NCBI GenBank assembly: GCA_018398805.1
Contig: JAGFBZ010002557.1
Location: 77,501-141,500 of the forward strand
DNA: 64,000 bases
DNA from: Hirundichthys speculiger
Lineage: Eukaryota; Chordata; Actinopteri; Beloniformes; Exocoetidae
Direction of reading: 5' to 3'
Part shown: positions 38,001 through 50,448 of the stretch, piece by piece
Layout: each line of letters starts with the position of its first letter
How positions within the stretch are numbered: the first letter of the stretch is position 1
Made by a program: the position numbers and the translations under genes
Notes under the pieces: model-generated
What the model was told of the DNA's origin: nothing
The model's input: only the letters and a program-made list of their open reading frames with translations
Databases searched by the model: none

Positions 38001-41000
38001 ATGGTGAGGAGTGTAAAATTTGATGTAAATCGAAGCAACTCTGACAAGACTCAGAAATATCATTTTACTGAGGTGATATTGTAGCTTGAGTCTCTATAGA
38101 CAAACAAAAGTCATTTGAACCTTGTAAGTGCAAGAAATAAGACCTTACAAATCAACTACCGATGTTCTGAAAACTACTGTAAATTGCCTCAAGAGGAGAG
38201 TTAATGGCCAGAACTGGAACAGTACTAATACATTTATGACAAAATATGCTAATTTTAGAAACAGAAACCATAAACTCTCCTCCTGTTGCATCTAATGACA
38301 GTCATTTGAGTTTGAACATTAGCAATCAGCTTGTTTGGACCTGTAAGAAGATGGTAGCAATCATAAGGTATAAACTGTATAAACTGTTTTTTTTTACATA
38401 CTTTCTTTACATTCAAAGTTAAATTACTTTGTGTCATCTGCAGGGACCCAATCCATACCATCACTTGACTGGATCACATTTTTGAGTTTTGTGAGAGGCT
38501 TATAAAATCACCATTTATTCTGATGTAGTTTGATCTCCCCAAGTGCTAACATTAATTACCGTTTTACTGAAAAACGCATCATCTGTTCTCATGCAAAACT
38601 GCTTTGATTCATGTTGTTTTGGTCTCTGACCCACATTTACAGCTCTTACCATCTGGGATTGTTTTATCTCTGGAATGTTCTTTCAAATTCATTAGTACAT
38701 TATGGGAAGAATGAGAGATTGGGTTTTTAAATCTATATAAGAGGTAAAACACAAGACACTTTTGACTCCCTCAGTCTTAGGAAGATGAATATGCTTAGAT
38801 TTCTAGCCTATCCTCCATTTAAAAAAAAAAATGTATTTGGTCCCTTCCTTGGTCACTCATTTTCTCCTCTGTCATTACTTTCTCGTGCATCTTAGTTGCA
38901 TCTGCCAGGAAGTCTGCTGTAGCTCTGAATGAGTTTAAATTTTTGTTCAGATGGGACATAGATATGGAAGCAATGTGATAGTTGTCCAACCAGGATGGGA
39001 GCAAGAATTTACTTTGGTTTTTGCTGACAGAAAGCATGGATGATCGCTGCAGCAAGATGACACTTAGAGAAAGTAAGAAAATATTCATTGGAATCAAATT
39101 GAAATGGATAATGCACTGTGAACAAAAGTCATTTGTTCTGCTTTAATGACTCAATTTATAAGAAGCACAAATAACTGCATGATTCTAATAGGGCTATATG
39201 TTGAGCAGAAAAACTGTTCCACAAAAGTGTATTGTCTTCATTCCAAAGTGTATTGTGTTCATTCCAATGTGTATTGTTTTCATCCAATCGCTTATTCTTT
39301 GACCTGTTTTTAACCCCTGTAAGAAAACTGCAGATTTTTTATTTGTTGTCAAAACTTCAACTGTAATCATGCTTGCAACATTTGGGTTTATATACAGAGT
39401 AAAATACTGAGAAACTGAACACTGAAATAACAATTTGCTTTGAAACCTGCTGATATGAGCAGAGGTCAACTGTGGTTAAACTTTCATTAAAGCCCACAAG
39501 ATGCCAAGATTGACAAAGGACATTGTGATGAAATACCAGCATGTTTACTGTTGAACTATTTTAGAATGCAAACCAGTGTGTGTTTTTATAGTCAGTGAAG
39601 CACAGGGGTGGAGCAGACTTCCAAGCCAAAACCCAAGTTACAATCATGATCTGATACAGACTGAAAAAAGTCAAATACTAAAGGTGTTACTTTTATACAG
39701 TTAATGTTTTGGTGTATTTGTGGTGGATGCTTGTTATGAAGGGTATTGTGTTTCAGTTTGTCTCATTTCATGTCATCTTGCTTTGTGATCTTGCAGCACA
39801 GACTTCAAAGTCCTACAAGTTTTACTTTCTCTAGAATTATTTATATAAATAAACACGACTCAATACGATTTGTGCTCTATGGTAGTTTAAAGTTCACAGG
39901 GGAGTCTACAGCAATATTGCTTGCCTGAAGCAAGTCATCTGTCAGATCTTTTATGAAGAGCTGAGCTCAAAGTGCTCTGGTTAAAGAGACAAATACTGCT
40001 GAGGTTGATATCTAACAGGGAGAAAACCATCCCAGTCAGTGGATAATGATCTTTTTAATCAAGATATCTACTCATTTACAGTCATTCTATGCGACATATT
40101 GTTCCCATATGTAAAGGAGCTTTCTTTCTTTCTTTTTTTTTTTGATTATCTTTAGTAATATACATTTTTCTACAAATATTTACACAAGGCAGTATTTTGG
40201 AACTGGATTAAAACACAGTAAGAGAGTACAGCCAGGCACTTACATCAAGAACATCCTCCGTCTGATCTGAGGTCAGAACGTTGACGGTAACCTTTTGACC
40301 GTTTGACAGGCTGATGTCTAAAGAGACTTCTTCTGTGGGAATCTGTTGGGTCTCCTGTGGGAACAGCACAAACAAAAGAGGCTTCAATTCAGCTTGAGTG
40401 TATTTTCATTCCTATCATTCAACAACAAAACCACACCAAGCCAAATGGGTGGAAGTAATGTGGGTGGTTGGAAGCTGTCTAGTTTTAGTAAAGATTGAAA
40501 AAAATAAAAATAAAAATAAAATAAAATACACACACAAAGGATTCCAAAAACCTTTTCACTTTTTCTAATGAAGTTTCCAAAAGCTTTTATTGGCCCATGA
40601 ATGAAGGTAAGTGTTACATTTGGTTATAATGGCCTGATCAGGTTTCAACACTAAAGACATTACAAGAGAGCTGATTTGCTTCCACAATCAAGACTGCAAC
40701 CAAGTTTATTCACTTTTGTTTTTAAGTTATTATTTTTTTTTTTTTAACTAGAAAGGGGAGTAGATACTGTAGCCTAGTGCTGGGCAATATGACGATACAT
40801 ATCGTGAGGACGATAGAAAAGTGTGTATCGTGCCATTTCTCTTCTATCGTTTCTATCGTTTCTAACCTAATTTTATCAATTATTACAGCAAATATGTAAT
40901 TAAATAACCTGCAACGATAAATTTGATAATCATATCTACTTCTATAAAGTGGCCTTTTATGTTTGCACTTTTATTCATGGTTAATGCCTTAAACAGAGTT

Positions 41001-44000
41001 CTCTTCAACCCTGATGTTTGCTTTAGACACTTTATATTGGTTTGCAAACTTTGCACTACAAGGTTACAGATTTAAGAAAGTTGAAACATAATTTGTGTTT
41101 ATTTTTTATAGCTAAACTTCAGTGCAAAAATGTGTTTTTCCTCTCAGAAACTGTTGTGCACTTTAAAAAAAAAATGTGAAAGCTACTGTACCTCTGTACC
41201 TACCTGGTTTTTGCTGCACTAAAATGTATGTTTGTGACAGTTCAGCTAAATGTCCTTTCAAAATAAAGTTGAAAAGTAAGCAATGAAATTTTTGTCAAAC
41301 TTTTCAGAGAATAACTGAAAACATACTTTATTATGGTATATCGTGATATATATCGTTATCGTGATATAAAATAGTCCATATCGTGATATATGATTTTTTC
41401 CATATCGCCCAGTACTACTGTAGCCTATCTCAAAGACAACAAAACTGAGCATGATGGGAAGGAACAGACTACAGGCAATGAGAACTGATTAAATGCAAAA
41501 ATATTTAAGTGATGAAATTCAGTAACAGGCTAATTATTGTTGTAAGTGCAAACTGTATATACGTTTAAAAAAAGACTTCACATTTAAGCTCCAAAGGCAA
41601 ATATTTTTTTCAGTTTATAACATAAAAAAATTTGACCATTAAAAAGCAGGTATCAGACTTTCTCTCTAAAGCTTATTTTCAAAATTGCTGCAATCCTTAA
41701 ATGATCAACACCTTAAAGGCCTCACACAGAAACATACAAACTACTTTTTGCTTCTTTTCAGTTTATACAGCCATCTTCAGTCCATCTCTTAACAGAAATA
41801 GACAGAGTAGAAAAGAAACCTCTGCAAAACCACTGACTAATGAGGAAGAAAAAAAAGCCAATCCAATGCCAAATTGGATGCCAAATCCAATGAATATTTC
41901 AAAAACTGTACTAACTTCTGAGCATATAATAAAAAATGGAAATCATCATATGGCTATCTCCTGCTTCTCATGTCCCCAGGCAATCTTTCATCTCCTCCAA
42001 ATCATATCTTATCCTCCGTGTTCCCTCAGTAGGGGTTCTTAGAGACAAACCCCTCCATTAAGAGGGCATATGAAATGCCTACAGTGGCTGTCATATCCTA
42101 TTCTGCACCTGCAGTGCTTGCTGAATTTTTGGGGGTGTACACAAATACAGAATATAATGTGCCGGTGTGAGAGAAGAGGAAGGCAGAATGAATGAAAGGT
42201 GGGAACAGAGAAATGAATCTCTCCATGGAGGTGATTTACAGGCCTCCTGGCAGAGCAGGTCGCGCCCTGTGTGACCAACCAATCAACCGTGCAACCTGAA
42301 AAGAAGTCATCGACACACCATCCATTTTAAGTGGAGTCTTTGCTCCTGGGAAAAAAAGCTTTTTGGCAGATCTTGTACAGATGACTCATCAAGAGTCTCA
42401 CCATGTCTTTCTTTTTTTTTTTTTTTTAAATGACATAATGGTTCAAAATGTTCTGGCTTCCACATTCAATTCAATGATGCTGACATGTTTGCCCAAGGGT
42501 CGCTTTTGCTTCAGTTTCATGCTAAAAGTCATCATATTGCCTGTTGCAGCTGTCAAACTACTCACAACTTAAAATGACATAGCTCAGGACAAGAATAGTG
42601 CCACCACAAACGCCACTTTACCGTGATGCAAAAAGTAATAACTAGTGAGCCAGAAAGAACTGCCTCAGCACTTTGCTTTAAGAAGTCATCCCTGCCTCCT
42701 CACCAGTTTTGTTGATGCAACAGAAAACAGACTGGTGAAAGTGAGAAGAAAACAACCAACCTGCTGTGCTTTCCTTAAGAAGCTGTTGAACAACTCACTG
42801 CTTCCAAGCAAAGGGTGCTGACGAACTGGAAAACATAAATTAAACACCAATGAGAGAAAGCATATCAGTAACACCATGTCAAAAAAAAAAAACCTAGATG
42901 TCACTGTTCTGTGGAATGAAAGGCTCAGTGAGAGACCCGCAGAGATATTTTTGGTGTGGAACTGATAACTCAGCACTTGGTTAAGGGTTTTCTTGAGGTC
43001 ATTTTGACACCAGTCCTTTAGCTGAAGCTACTTCCCTTTTCTTCCAAAGTCCTTTTTTACAGTTGGATTTTGTACTTGTGCGATGGGTTACACCTTTTAG
43101 GTCTTAATAACCTGTTTTCTGGCACAGGGTCAATTTCCAGTTTCATCACAATGTGGTTCCCAGATTTGACCAATACAAGAAAAGACGAACAGCTTTGTCT
43201 TGTTTGTTATGAGCTTGTATGATTAATACCCAACTGAGTGTGAGCCCATACACTAGTGTCCTTTTACTGTACAAATTAGTCTAACCATCTGACAAAACTT
43301 GACCCATCTATGTCAGAACAGATTGTGTTTGTGGCTCTTCGAATTTCCATAAGCATGTAAAAAGCCATGATGTAACCAAGTGAACTTGTAGCCAAGAACA
43401 CCCTGTGTGCGTATGCTCCCAGACTATGAGCAAATACATACTCAAACAACGCTTCCTTGTTCTGCTGTAACTGCCAGTGCTGGAGAGGACTGAAACAAAT
43501 GCTCCGCGTTGCTGCCAGTTTCAGTTTCTCATCTGTGTATCCACTAAGCTCAACCTTAACGTGGTAAAGAATTTGGATACTGTGCCGAAAAGCACCAGAA
43601 CTGTGATACTCCAAATGGGGATCTAAATCTTTAACAAGCTACGAGAACTGAAAAAGAAATCTCTCTAAATTCCATCCTTTTTTCCATGCCATGTGGGTGG
43701 TTCACCAAAATAAAAATAACCAGATTTTGGCTTGACATTAACACCACAAAGGCAAATTCTTCTTAATGGAATTCAGTTATAAGACAGTGAGTCAACAAAG
43801 TTATGCTGGCCAAGGAGCCCTTTGAATAACACCTCATCACAATAAAATTCCAAGTTGTTAAAACTTTCAAACCCCACACCAGGTATGAGATCCTGATTTT
43901 TTTTTTTTCTCCACCTGCATGTCTCTGTCAAATGAACCTGTATCAGTGACCCAGATCTTCCTGGCTCAGACTATCAGTTCATTTATCATTTCAAGTGGCA

Positions 44001-47000
44001 TGAAGGGACTGTTATGGCTGGACATCTACGGACAAAGGGCCAACTCATGGTAAAAGACTGGCGTAGAAAAGCCTTTTGGGAAAAATTAGGTTTGTACTGA
44101 GAAAGATGCACTTTTTTAAAGAATAAAGCCAATTTTCACCCCCTTTCGCTGCCTGCATACTTAGCATAGGGCAATACATTGTCCAAAGCAGGTTAACAGG
44201 ATTAACTCAAAACACTGACTAAAAAATAAACCAAAACCCAACTATGGCTGGAATTTAACTTCAGCCAGAAACAAAGGGACACAGAAGTCCATTCAACATG
44301 AATAACTTACCCGTTTGCATGTATTTTTCAAGCTGTTCTCTTCTCTGTTCAACCTCAGCGGGGGTCAATGTGAAGATCTTCTTCGGGGGGAAGGCAGGCA
44401 CCACATTGCTACCATATTCTTTCTTTATCTGTTGGTGGAAACCAGAATTGGAAAAGTTCACAAAAAAGAGAGGATACAGCACCAAAAGCAACCACAATCT
44501 ATATTCCCCTGCCCTTTAAAATAACCAGAAACCATTTGAGAGGATGTTGGCTAAACTCATCTTTCACTACTACTAATAATAATGGTAGTAACCAGACATT
44601 TAAATCTATTCTGACTTCAGGACGGAGTGTCAGTCTCTTCAATTAAAGAGCTCTAGTACATTCAGGCTGTATGAGATGAATCACGGGTTTATTTTAAGCC
44701 CAGTTTCAACGATGATCTGGTGAAGTTTCCGTGCATACCACACACAGATGAGTGCGCAGGCGCACGTGCGCACACAGACACACAAACATCTGGAACCCTG
44801 AATGTCTAGTTATTCCAAGTTTACTTTGCGTTCCAGCTTCCCAACTCATTTCTTTCCATTTCCTATTATCTCAGAGATGTTGCTTTGAACCATGGAGGTT
44901 TTAAACTAAGCCCTCACAAATCCTGCATCGTAAATGAAAATGAAGGTTTGATTCTGAGCTGTATGTCATTTCAGTCAAAAGTCGTACAGTGCGCTCATAG
45001 GACTTCACTTACATATTTATTTATTTTAACTATATAAATAGAGATCCTGCACATATGGCATGCTGAAGGTAAGACCACAGTGGGTGCTACAGGAAGAAAG
45101 GTGATTTTCACCTCAACACTCTGACCTTTGCTATTCTCAGTCTGATAGAGGCAGCACAGGTTACACATACAAATCAGCACTCAAAGCTGCAGACCCTGAG
45201 AGCTCATGCAGCCCCCCCAACCCCCACCCCACACACACCACCACCACACACACCTTTTTCCTTTTTTTTTTTAAACATAGAAACTTCACAATTTTTTAGT
45301 GCTAGCTTTAAACATCTCTTAGAGGCGTAGCCTTTTAGCAAATATTTATATGAGAGAAGACAGGGGAAACTATTCATTTTCTGAAATTTCTCAGCAGTAA
45401 CTGCGCAGAGCCTGCGCCCTATAATCACTTGAGTGTTTTGGGGTCATGCATGCATCACAGGAAGCCCTTTAGGATTGACGCTTAAAGATCTGAATAGATC
45501 TCTCTCTCTCACACCCTGTTGCCAGGCAACGGCAACTTTCAGACGAGATGGCACAGACTTCAGGATAAAGAAGTTCAGACCTTCCTTGCTTTTTTATTAA
45601 TTTCTACTAACAGAAGACCGCGGGCTTCTATAAGACTGTGTTGTGTCCTGTAACAAACATTTCAAAGTACAAAGAGCTTTGAGGTAAGTAGCAAATTACC
45701 TGATCTATTTTTTTTATTTTTTTTTATTGTTTTTACAAGCATTTCTTTCCTCACCAAACTTTGTTGCCAATAGATAATATATAGGAAGCACTTTCTCGCA
45801 TGTTAATTTTCAACCACAGCACTGCAGAAAACAAGTAAATGCTGACTACGCCATTTGGCCAATAACAACTCTAAAACAAAATAGCTCTGGATGTGTGTAA
45901 AGCGCCACTGAGGCAGAGAGGACTAAAAACACTGGAGACCAGGCAATTCAACACTTTCCAACAACTTTTCTTTTTCAGATTAAGTTCCTTTCCCCAGCAG
46001 GTGAAGTAGAACACGAGCCAAGAACATTCCTTCCATGTCAAACACCCCCCAAACCTCCTCTGTAATTCCACCATTTTACTGGCAATAATTTTTAAAGAAG
46101 GAAAAATAAGTAAAATAAAAAGCACTTTGAGCCATCATAGCCATGATTCAAAGTGATAAGAGACTGGTGTAACAACACAGCTCAAAGGCTCGTAAAAAGG
46201 TTGTAGCATCTCTTTTCAGCATGACACATTATGATGCCTAAAGCCTCACCTGCTCATGGAGGCCAAGAAGTTGGCTGTAGCGTACCCGACAGTGCAACAC
46301 ACCGTTGACATGGATGTTGTAGGCCTGCAAGTAAGAGAGAGGACAAATTAAAATGTAAGCAGGAAGGCTGGCTGAAGAGTCGACATCCTCCTCAAAGTGC
46401 ATATCAGGTGTTTTTATTCATCTGCCTATGAACAACATGACTCTCCATTAAATACAAACCTTTTTTTCTAATTCAACAAGCTTCTTTAGATGCATTGGCA
46501 AATGTAATTTCAGCGCAGAAATCAAACCACAACTGGTGAGTGATTCTGAACGAACACAGTTTGACATCCTGTACCTTAAGTTTCACAACCGATTTCACTC
46601 ACAACTCCTCTTCTCATGTTATCACATGCTTTGTTTTTATTAGGCCAGACAAGTTGAGAGTAAACTGGATCCAATCAGAACCGGCTGCACTTTTTCCAAT
46701 AAAAGCAGTTTCTCCTTGAATTAAGCAGATGTTAATATTGAGCACAAGTTTGGAAATCACTGGATACGCCAAAACAAAACTTTCCTTCATATTTAGAATA
46801 AGCTGCAGAAACCAAATAGATTTTTTCACTGACATTAAATCACAACTGCAAGATCCCTTTGTACCCCAAAAGCAATGTCACTCAAGGAAAAAAATTTGAA
46901 GGAAAACCTAAACATTTAGATATTCCTCATTTTTAAATGTTGATACCATTTAGCGACTGATAAAACTTGCTCACTTAACTTTTTAGAGATACGAGCTCCT

Positions 47001-47898
47001 CCCAGCAGTTTTTTGCATAAGTCACCTAAAAATATGTGAGACTGAGCAGTTGTATCTGTCTCCTTTACATTCTTCCAACCCTAACCCACAACCTAAAAAT
47101 GCTCTTAAAGATGACTGTGTAGGCAGTATCTAGGCAGGAAGGAAGAATGAGTGAGTAGAAGGAATATCCTACTTTTTTGTAGGCAGTTCAAGGGGCCACA
47201 TGTGTTTTCTCGTAAAGTCACTGCGACAACTCTGCTTTCTAACTTGAAGAAAAAAAAAAAACACCTTTTGATCTCGGGTCTTCACCATGTCAAACATATT
47301 TTGGCTTGATAATCATCCAGCTGGAACTTAAATGTCATTTCTTTGAATTTGACCTAATGATGACCCAGATGAGACCAAAAGATTAAGCAGATGTCATTGC
47401 TGTGAAGATGATCCAAGATATATCCATATATTCTTTATCTACATATGATAATGCATATTCCTATTTCAGGGCTACGGGGATCTGCTGGAGCCTATCCCAG
47501 CTATCAAACTAGAAATATTAAAACTATTTTTTTGCAATAGAGACGTTGCCAACGGGGCAGGAGTTTTTATTTCCTCGTGTGTGCCAGATAAAAACCAGTT
47601 TATCATTTTTAAGACAGATGATGAAGACTTGTCTTTGAGTTTATGTTTACACATTTAGCCAAATGCTTGAAGGCAGCCAATACTGGCATGGTGATGAATG
47701 CTTTGATTCTTTGGAAAAAGGCAATAGAGGCAGACAAACAATATATCAAAAACCACAGTCACCATCTCTTGTAATAAATGTCCAAGTCTATCTCTCACTT
47801 ACTCACCAAAGACATGGGAAACAGAGAGGAGGGCACATAGAAAACAGGAAGCGTGAACAAGAATTTGTCAGTGCTAGAACAGGAATACCGACACACAA

Positions 47899-47929
<31 letters not shown>

Positions 47930-50448
47930 CCCTTGTATTTCTGAAAAGCCCAGTGCAAACTCTGCAGTTTCTGTGGCCAACTGGTTCCAAGGTACACAGG
48001 CCTTGTCCCAGTATTAGAGTCAAGCGCAGCTCCTTCCTACGGGCTGGTCACAGGAAGGACACAATGACAGTTGCAGGACTGCCAGCTGAAAAGGGTAAAA
48101 ACCACAGCTGAAAATCCCACAGCAGCGGAGGCTTAAAGAGCTCCCGGCCAGCTAGAGTCAAGTCAAGGATGACACGCAAAGTGCTCAATTTAGAAATGTA
48201 CCAACTTGTTTTTGCAGAACAATATGACGAGGTAATAATGTGATATTAACTCAAATCTATTTCTAAACTGCTGAATTGGTGCAACCTAAGAACATCCAAT
48301 GCAATTTGTGTACTTTTCTGTGCATCATGGATACTGAGCAAATATTTAAACTCCTTCCAAGAAACCTCCCACCCCTTTCCTTTTTTTTAAGCACATGGAG
48401 TCAAGATGGAAAATAGTCATTCCATAGGTGTGTGACATTTCAAACAGCCAGTGTAATGTCACATGCACAGCAGATGTTGCCGCTGTCATTTCAAAGCTTC
48501 TGGAACATACAGTCAGGTCCAGAGGTATGTGGACGATGACATATTATAAAGATTTTGCCTTTCAACAGCACAAAGGTTTTTAAATAAATCGAATCCAATT
48601 CAAGTGTAGACTCTCAACTTGAATTTAAGATGTTTCACAAACACAAGGCATTTATTATGAAGGAATCACAATAATTTTTAGTGCCTCAATTTTCAAGGGC
48701 TCAAAGGTATTTGCACGATAGACTGAAAACGTTCTTCCCTGGGTCTGCTCCATTTCCTCTTAACTACTAGATATGTGAAGCAGATAAAAGGTCTGGAGTT
48801 GATATCAGGTATTGAAGTTGGCATTTGGCAGCTGTTTGGCTGGAGCTACCAGTTAGCTTGGACAACCACCAAAAACCTAAGATACGACCAAATCAACAGT
48901 TTGGTACATCATTAAAAAGAAAAAAAAAACACTGGCGAGCCCGACAACATCAAAAGGTGTGGAAGACAACTGAAGTGGGTGCTTGCAGAATCTTTTTCTT
49001 CATACATTCAACCAAATGCAACACAGCTGATAGGACAGTGCAGCGCAAGTGCAGATGGATAATGATACTAAACATAAACTGCAAGTGGCTCAAAACTTTT
49101 TGAAGGCACAGAAATTGAACATTCTCCAATAGCCAAGTCAATCACCTAATCTAAACCCAACAGGGTGATTTTCAGTTACTGCAGACAAAACTGAAGACAA
49201 AGGCCACAAACAAGCTGGAACCTGAGGTGGGAGCGGTGAAGTATCTCTATGGAGGAAACTCAAGGAATTTGGTGACTGCTAAGGATTCTCATCCAAGTAA
49301 TTTGTTGTTTAAATCAATCAGCTCTGATCTGAAATGTTCTGGGGGCTAAATTACATGACGGATACTGGTACAACATTCGTGATTATAAAGGAAAGAGTGA
49401 AAATTTCCACAAACTCTTAAAATTGTTTCTATCTGTAATGGCTGAAAACGCTAAGCAACCAAACCTAGTGACTAATAACACCAGATGACAGAAGCCTTTG
49501 CACAATCTCAGTCAGAACTGACAAGTCATCGACCCAGTTGAAGGATACAAAAATCTGGAAGCAGGCAAGGGGAATGATGGAGAAAGTGAAAAATATAAGA
49601 TAACATGCAGACAGATCATGTGATCCTTCTACACAACCAAGAGATAACCATGAGATAACTGGGGAGACATCTTGCTCTTCAAGTGTTATCAAAACTGCTT
49701 TAGTTCAGGCTTGTATATCCGTGTACTTTAAGCGTAAGTGGGAGCAAAGCAGACTGCCTTTACTGCTCTAAATAACAAGGATTGCGATAACACGTTGGCA
49801 AAGCTCAGATCTGAGTAAGGTCTTAAACAGTGACCCAGACCTTTAAAACAAAAAGCAACTCTGTCAGAGGCTGCGCCATTCTCAAGTTTATTCTGGTCAC
49901 TTTGACATTAAATACCAAAATAAAGGACTTCGTATGTCCAATAACACAGCCCCATTTAAGGCCACATTGGCTTTGAATGTCACATTTCCAATGTGACATT
50001 CAAAGCCAATGTAATGTTGAATGGTGATTATGGCCAGAGTCATACTCAAATAAAAAGCAGGGTGTGTTGGAGGAAGTTCACTAAAAGCCAGTCTACTAAT
50101 TAAAACACAAGCAACTCAACTTCCTCTCATGTTCATTCTGTAAAACAATGAAACGCACTGAATTCCCACGGATACGCAGTGTTTTCAACGTATAGTTGAT
50201 TTTTTTATCACGTTAAACATCATTATACTCTAAAGCCACACGTGACTGTCCATGATATCAAATAAAAGGCTACAATAAGAGCTAAAACTCATGCTGCAGT
50301 GACGCTGAAAAGACCTGTGACTGGCTGAAGCAAGCAATGACACAAATTAAGTGAAGGCTTGTGAAGCAAAACACAATTTCATGCTCACCACATAGGTTGA
50401 ACCATTTTCTCCCGAACGAACCTCCGTTTCGGGTATGGAAAAATGCAT
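26017..50448 (-). CDS. snx17: Sorting nexin-17, endosomal recycling adaptor
   Basis: SNX17 sits on early endosomes through PI3P, binds NPxY/NxxY motifs of receptors (integrins, LDL-receptor family) and hands them to Retriever for recycling. Fifteen coding exons, 5' to 3': 50389-50448, 46250-46324, 44311-44428, 42761-42825, 40244-40354, 37823-37913, 36199-36286, 31906-31975, 31189-31281, 30772-30975, 27229-27357, 26817-26894, 26629-26703, 26288-26329, 26017-26136. All junctions are GT-AG and phases close to give 472 aa (human 470). The start MHFSIPETE matches the family. PX domain about 1-106, with HCRVRYSQLLGLHEQ and PAFPPKK as the lipid-binding core; FERM F1 about 107-205 (LDLPDDLVGYFSLFLVRE); F2-F3 about 206-390 (SDVERGWILV, MRCWRVTSS, FEYLMSKDRLQWVTI). 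The tail ends GIGDDDL, the Retriever-binding end. The 24-kb span, much longer than in mammals, is filled with repeats. Tail-to-tail with znf513, as in mammals. Confidence 0.97.
27866..28024 (+). mobile_element. tRNA-derived SINE
   Basis: The head has an A-box-like GGCTCAACTGGTTGAGC and a B-box-like GGTTCAAGCCCCAACC at tRNA spacing. It is followed by a GTTGCCATGTTTTCCACCC body and a CCTGTC...CAATAAAGGCCACTA tail. This is the layout of a SINE family common in percomorph fish. It lies antisense to snx17 inside intron 10. Confidence 0.8.
28334..28380. repeat. Perfect 21-bp inverted repeat, 5-nt loop
   Basis: Arm CTGACCTTTTAGTAAAGTAAA at 28334-28354, loop ATATG, exact reverse complement at 28360-28380. 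Confidence 0.95.
29347..29378. repeat. Perfect 12-bp inverted repeat
   Basis: TGGTGGGCAGTG and CACTGCCCACCA, separated by 8 nt, in snx17 intron 10. Confidence 0.9.
29918..29948. repeat. Perfect 15-bp inverted repeat, 1-nt centre
   Basis: TTTTGTTGATACCAG, a single A, then CTGGTATCAACAAAA. Confidence 0.95.
34050..34835. repeat. GC-rich inserted block, probable LINE-derived sequence
   Basis: About 0.8 kb of C- and G-run-rich sequence with abrupt edges in an AT-rich intron. It includes two parts separated by a TTTG tetranucleotide repeat and a short GT run near 34,600. Composition and CCCC-rich phrasing resemble GC-rich ends of fish L1-like elements, but I cannot assign a family. Open frames in it are low-complexity proline/glycine products. 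Confidence 0.5.
34990..35420 (+). mobile_element. Tc1/mariner transposase relic
   Basis: Downstream of a degraded start, the plus-strand frame carries NHGCGSVMTWA, matching the KHGGGSVM-WG strand of Tc1 transposases. An H/F-TD-T-like segment upstream is broken by stops. No intact frame or terminal repeats. Confidence 0.6.
37914..40243 (-). other. snx17: snx17 intron 5
   Basis: AT-rich. The only structure seen is the three-copy tandem repeat at 39,224-39,285. Confidence 0.75.
39224..39285. repeat. Three-copy tandem repeat, 20-21 bp unit
   Basis: The unit AAGTGTATTGTCTTCATTCC is repeated three times with small changes (GTGTTC, GTTTTC variants). Confidence 0.85.
40355..42760 (-). other. snx17: snx17 intron 4
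   Basis: Holds the hAT-like MITE at 40,775-41,417. The remainder is unremarkable AT-rich sequence. Confidence 0.75.
40775..41417. mobile_element. hAT-like MITE, 643 bp, with 8-bp target duplication
   Basis: The terminal inverted repeats are TAGTGCTGGGCAATATG on the left and, reverse-complemented, TAGTACTGGGCGATATGG on the right. Both flanks carry CTGTAGCC (40767-40774 and 41418-41425), an exact 8-bp target site duplication as made by hAT transposases. Subterminal ATATCGTGATATA palindromes repeat near the right end. There is no transposase frame. Confidence 0.85.
42826..44310 (-). other. snx17: snx17 intron 3
   Basis: Contains a 112-codon open frame at 43,276-43,614 (minus) with no recognisable family and no splice support; otherwise nothing identified. 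Confidence 0.7.
47410..47505. repeat. Retroposon 3'-end fragment
   Basis: GGGGATCTGCTGGAGCCTATCCCAGCT follows a degraded ATCCAT-like run. The phrase GCTGGAGCCTATCCCAGCT is a hallmark of a very common fish repeat. Short and diverged. Confidence 0.5.
48508..49300 (+). mobile_element. Tc1-like transposon relic
   Basis: Starts at a TA with CAGTCAGGTCCAGAGGTATG, close to a known fish Tc1 terminal sequence. Further on, the plus-strand frame reads DNDTKHKLQVAQNFL, then PSQSPNLNPTG after one stop. These match the DNDPKHTS and SPDLNPIE segments of Tc1 transposases around the catalytic D/E region. Stops and indels make it non-functional. The right terminus was not located. Confidence 0.75.
49964..50012. 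repeat. Perfect 23-bp inverted repeat, 3-nt loop
   Basis: One arm contains ACATTGGCTTTGAATGTC and ends CACATT at 49986; loop TCC; the exact reverse complement fills 49990-50012. Confidence 0.97.

Larger units (their letters stand above)
46325..50388 (-). other. snx17: snx17 intron 1
   Basis: A 4-kb first intron holding a retroposon tail near 47,410-47,505, a 27-nt poly-A run at about 47,897, a Tc1 relic at 48.5-49.3 kb and a perfect 23-bp hairpin at 49,964. Confidence 0.8.

Noticed and set aside
43276..43614. 112-codon minus-strand frame within snx17 intron 3
   Set aside because: No recognised family, no splice or promoter support, and only moderately longer than chance frames; it may be an old repeat remnant.
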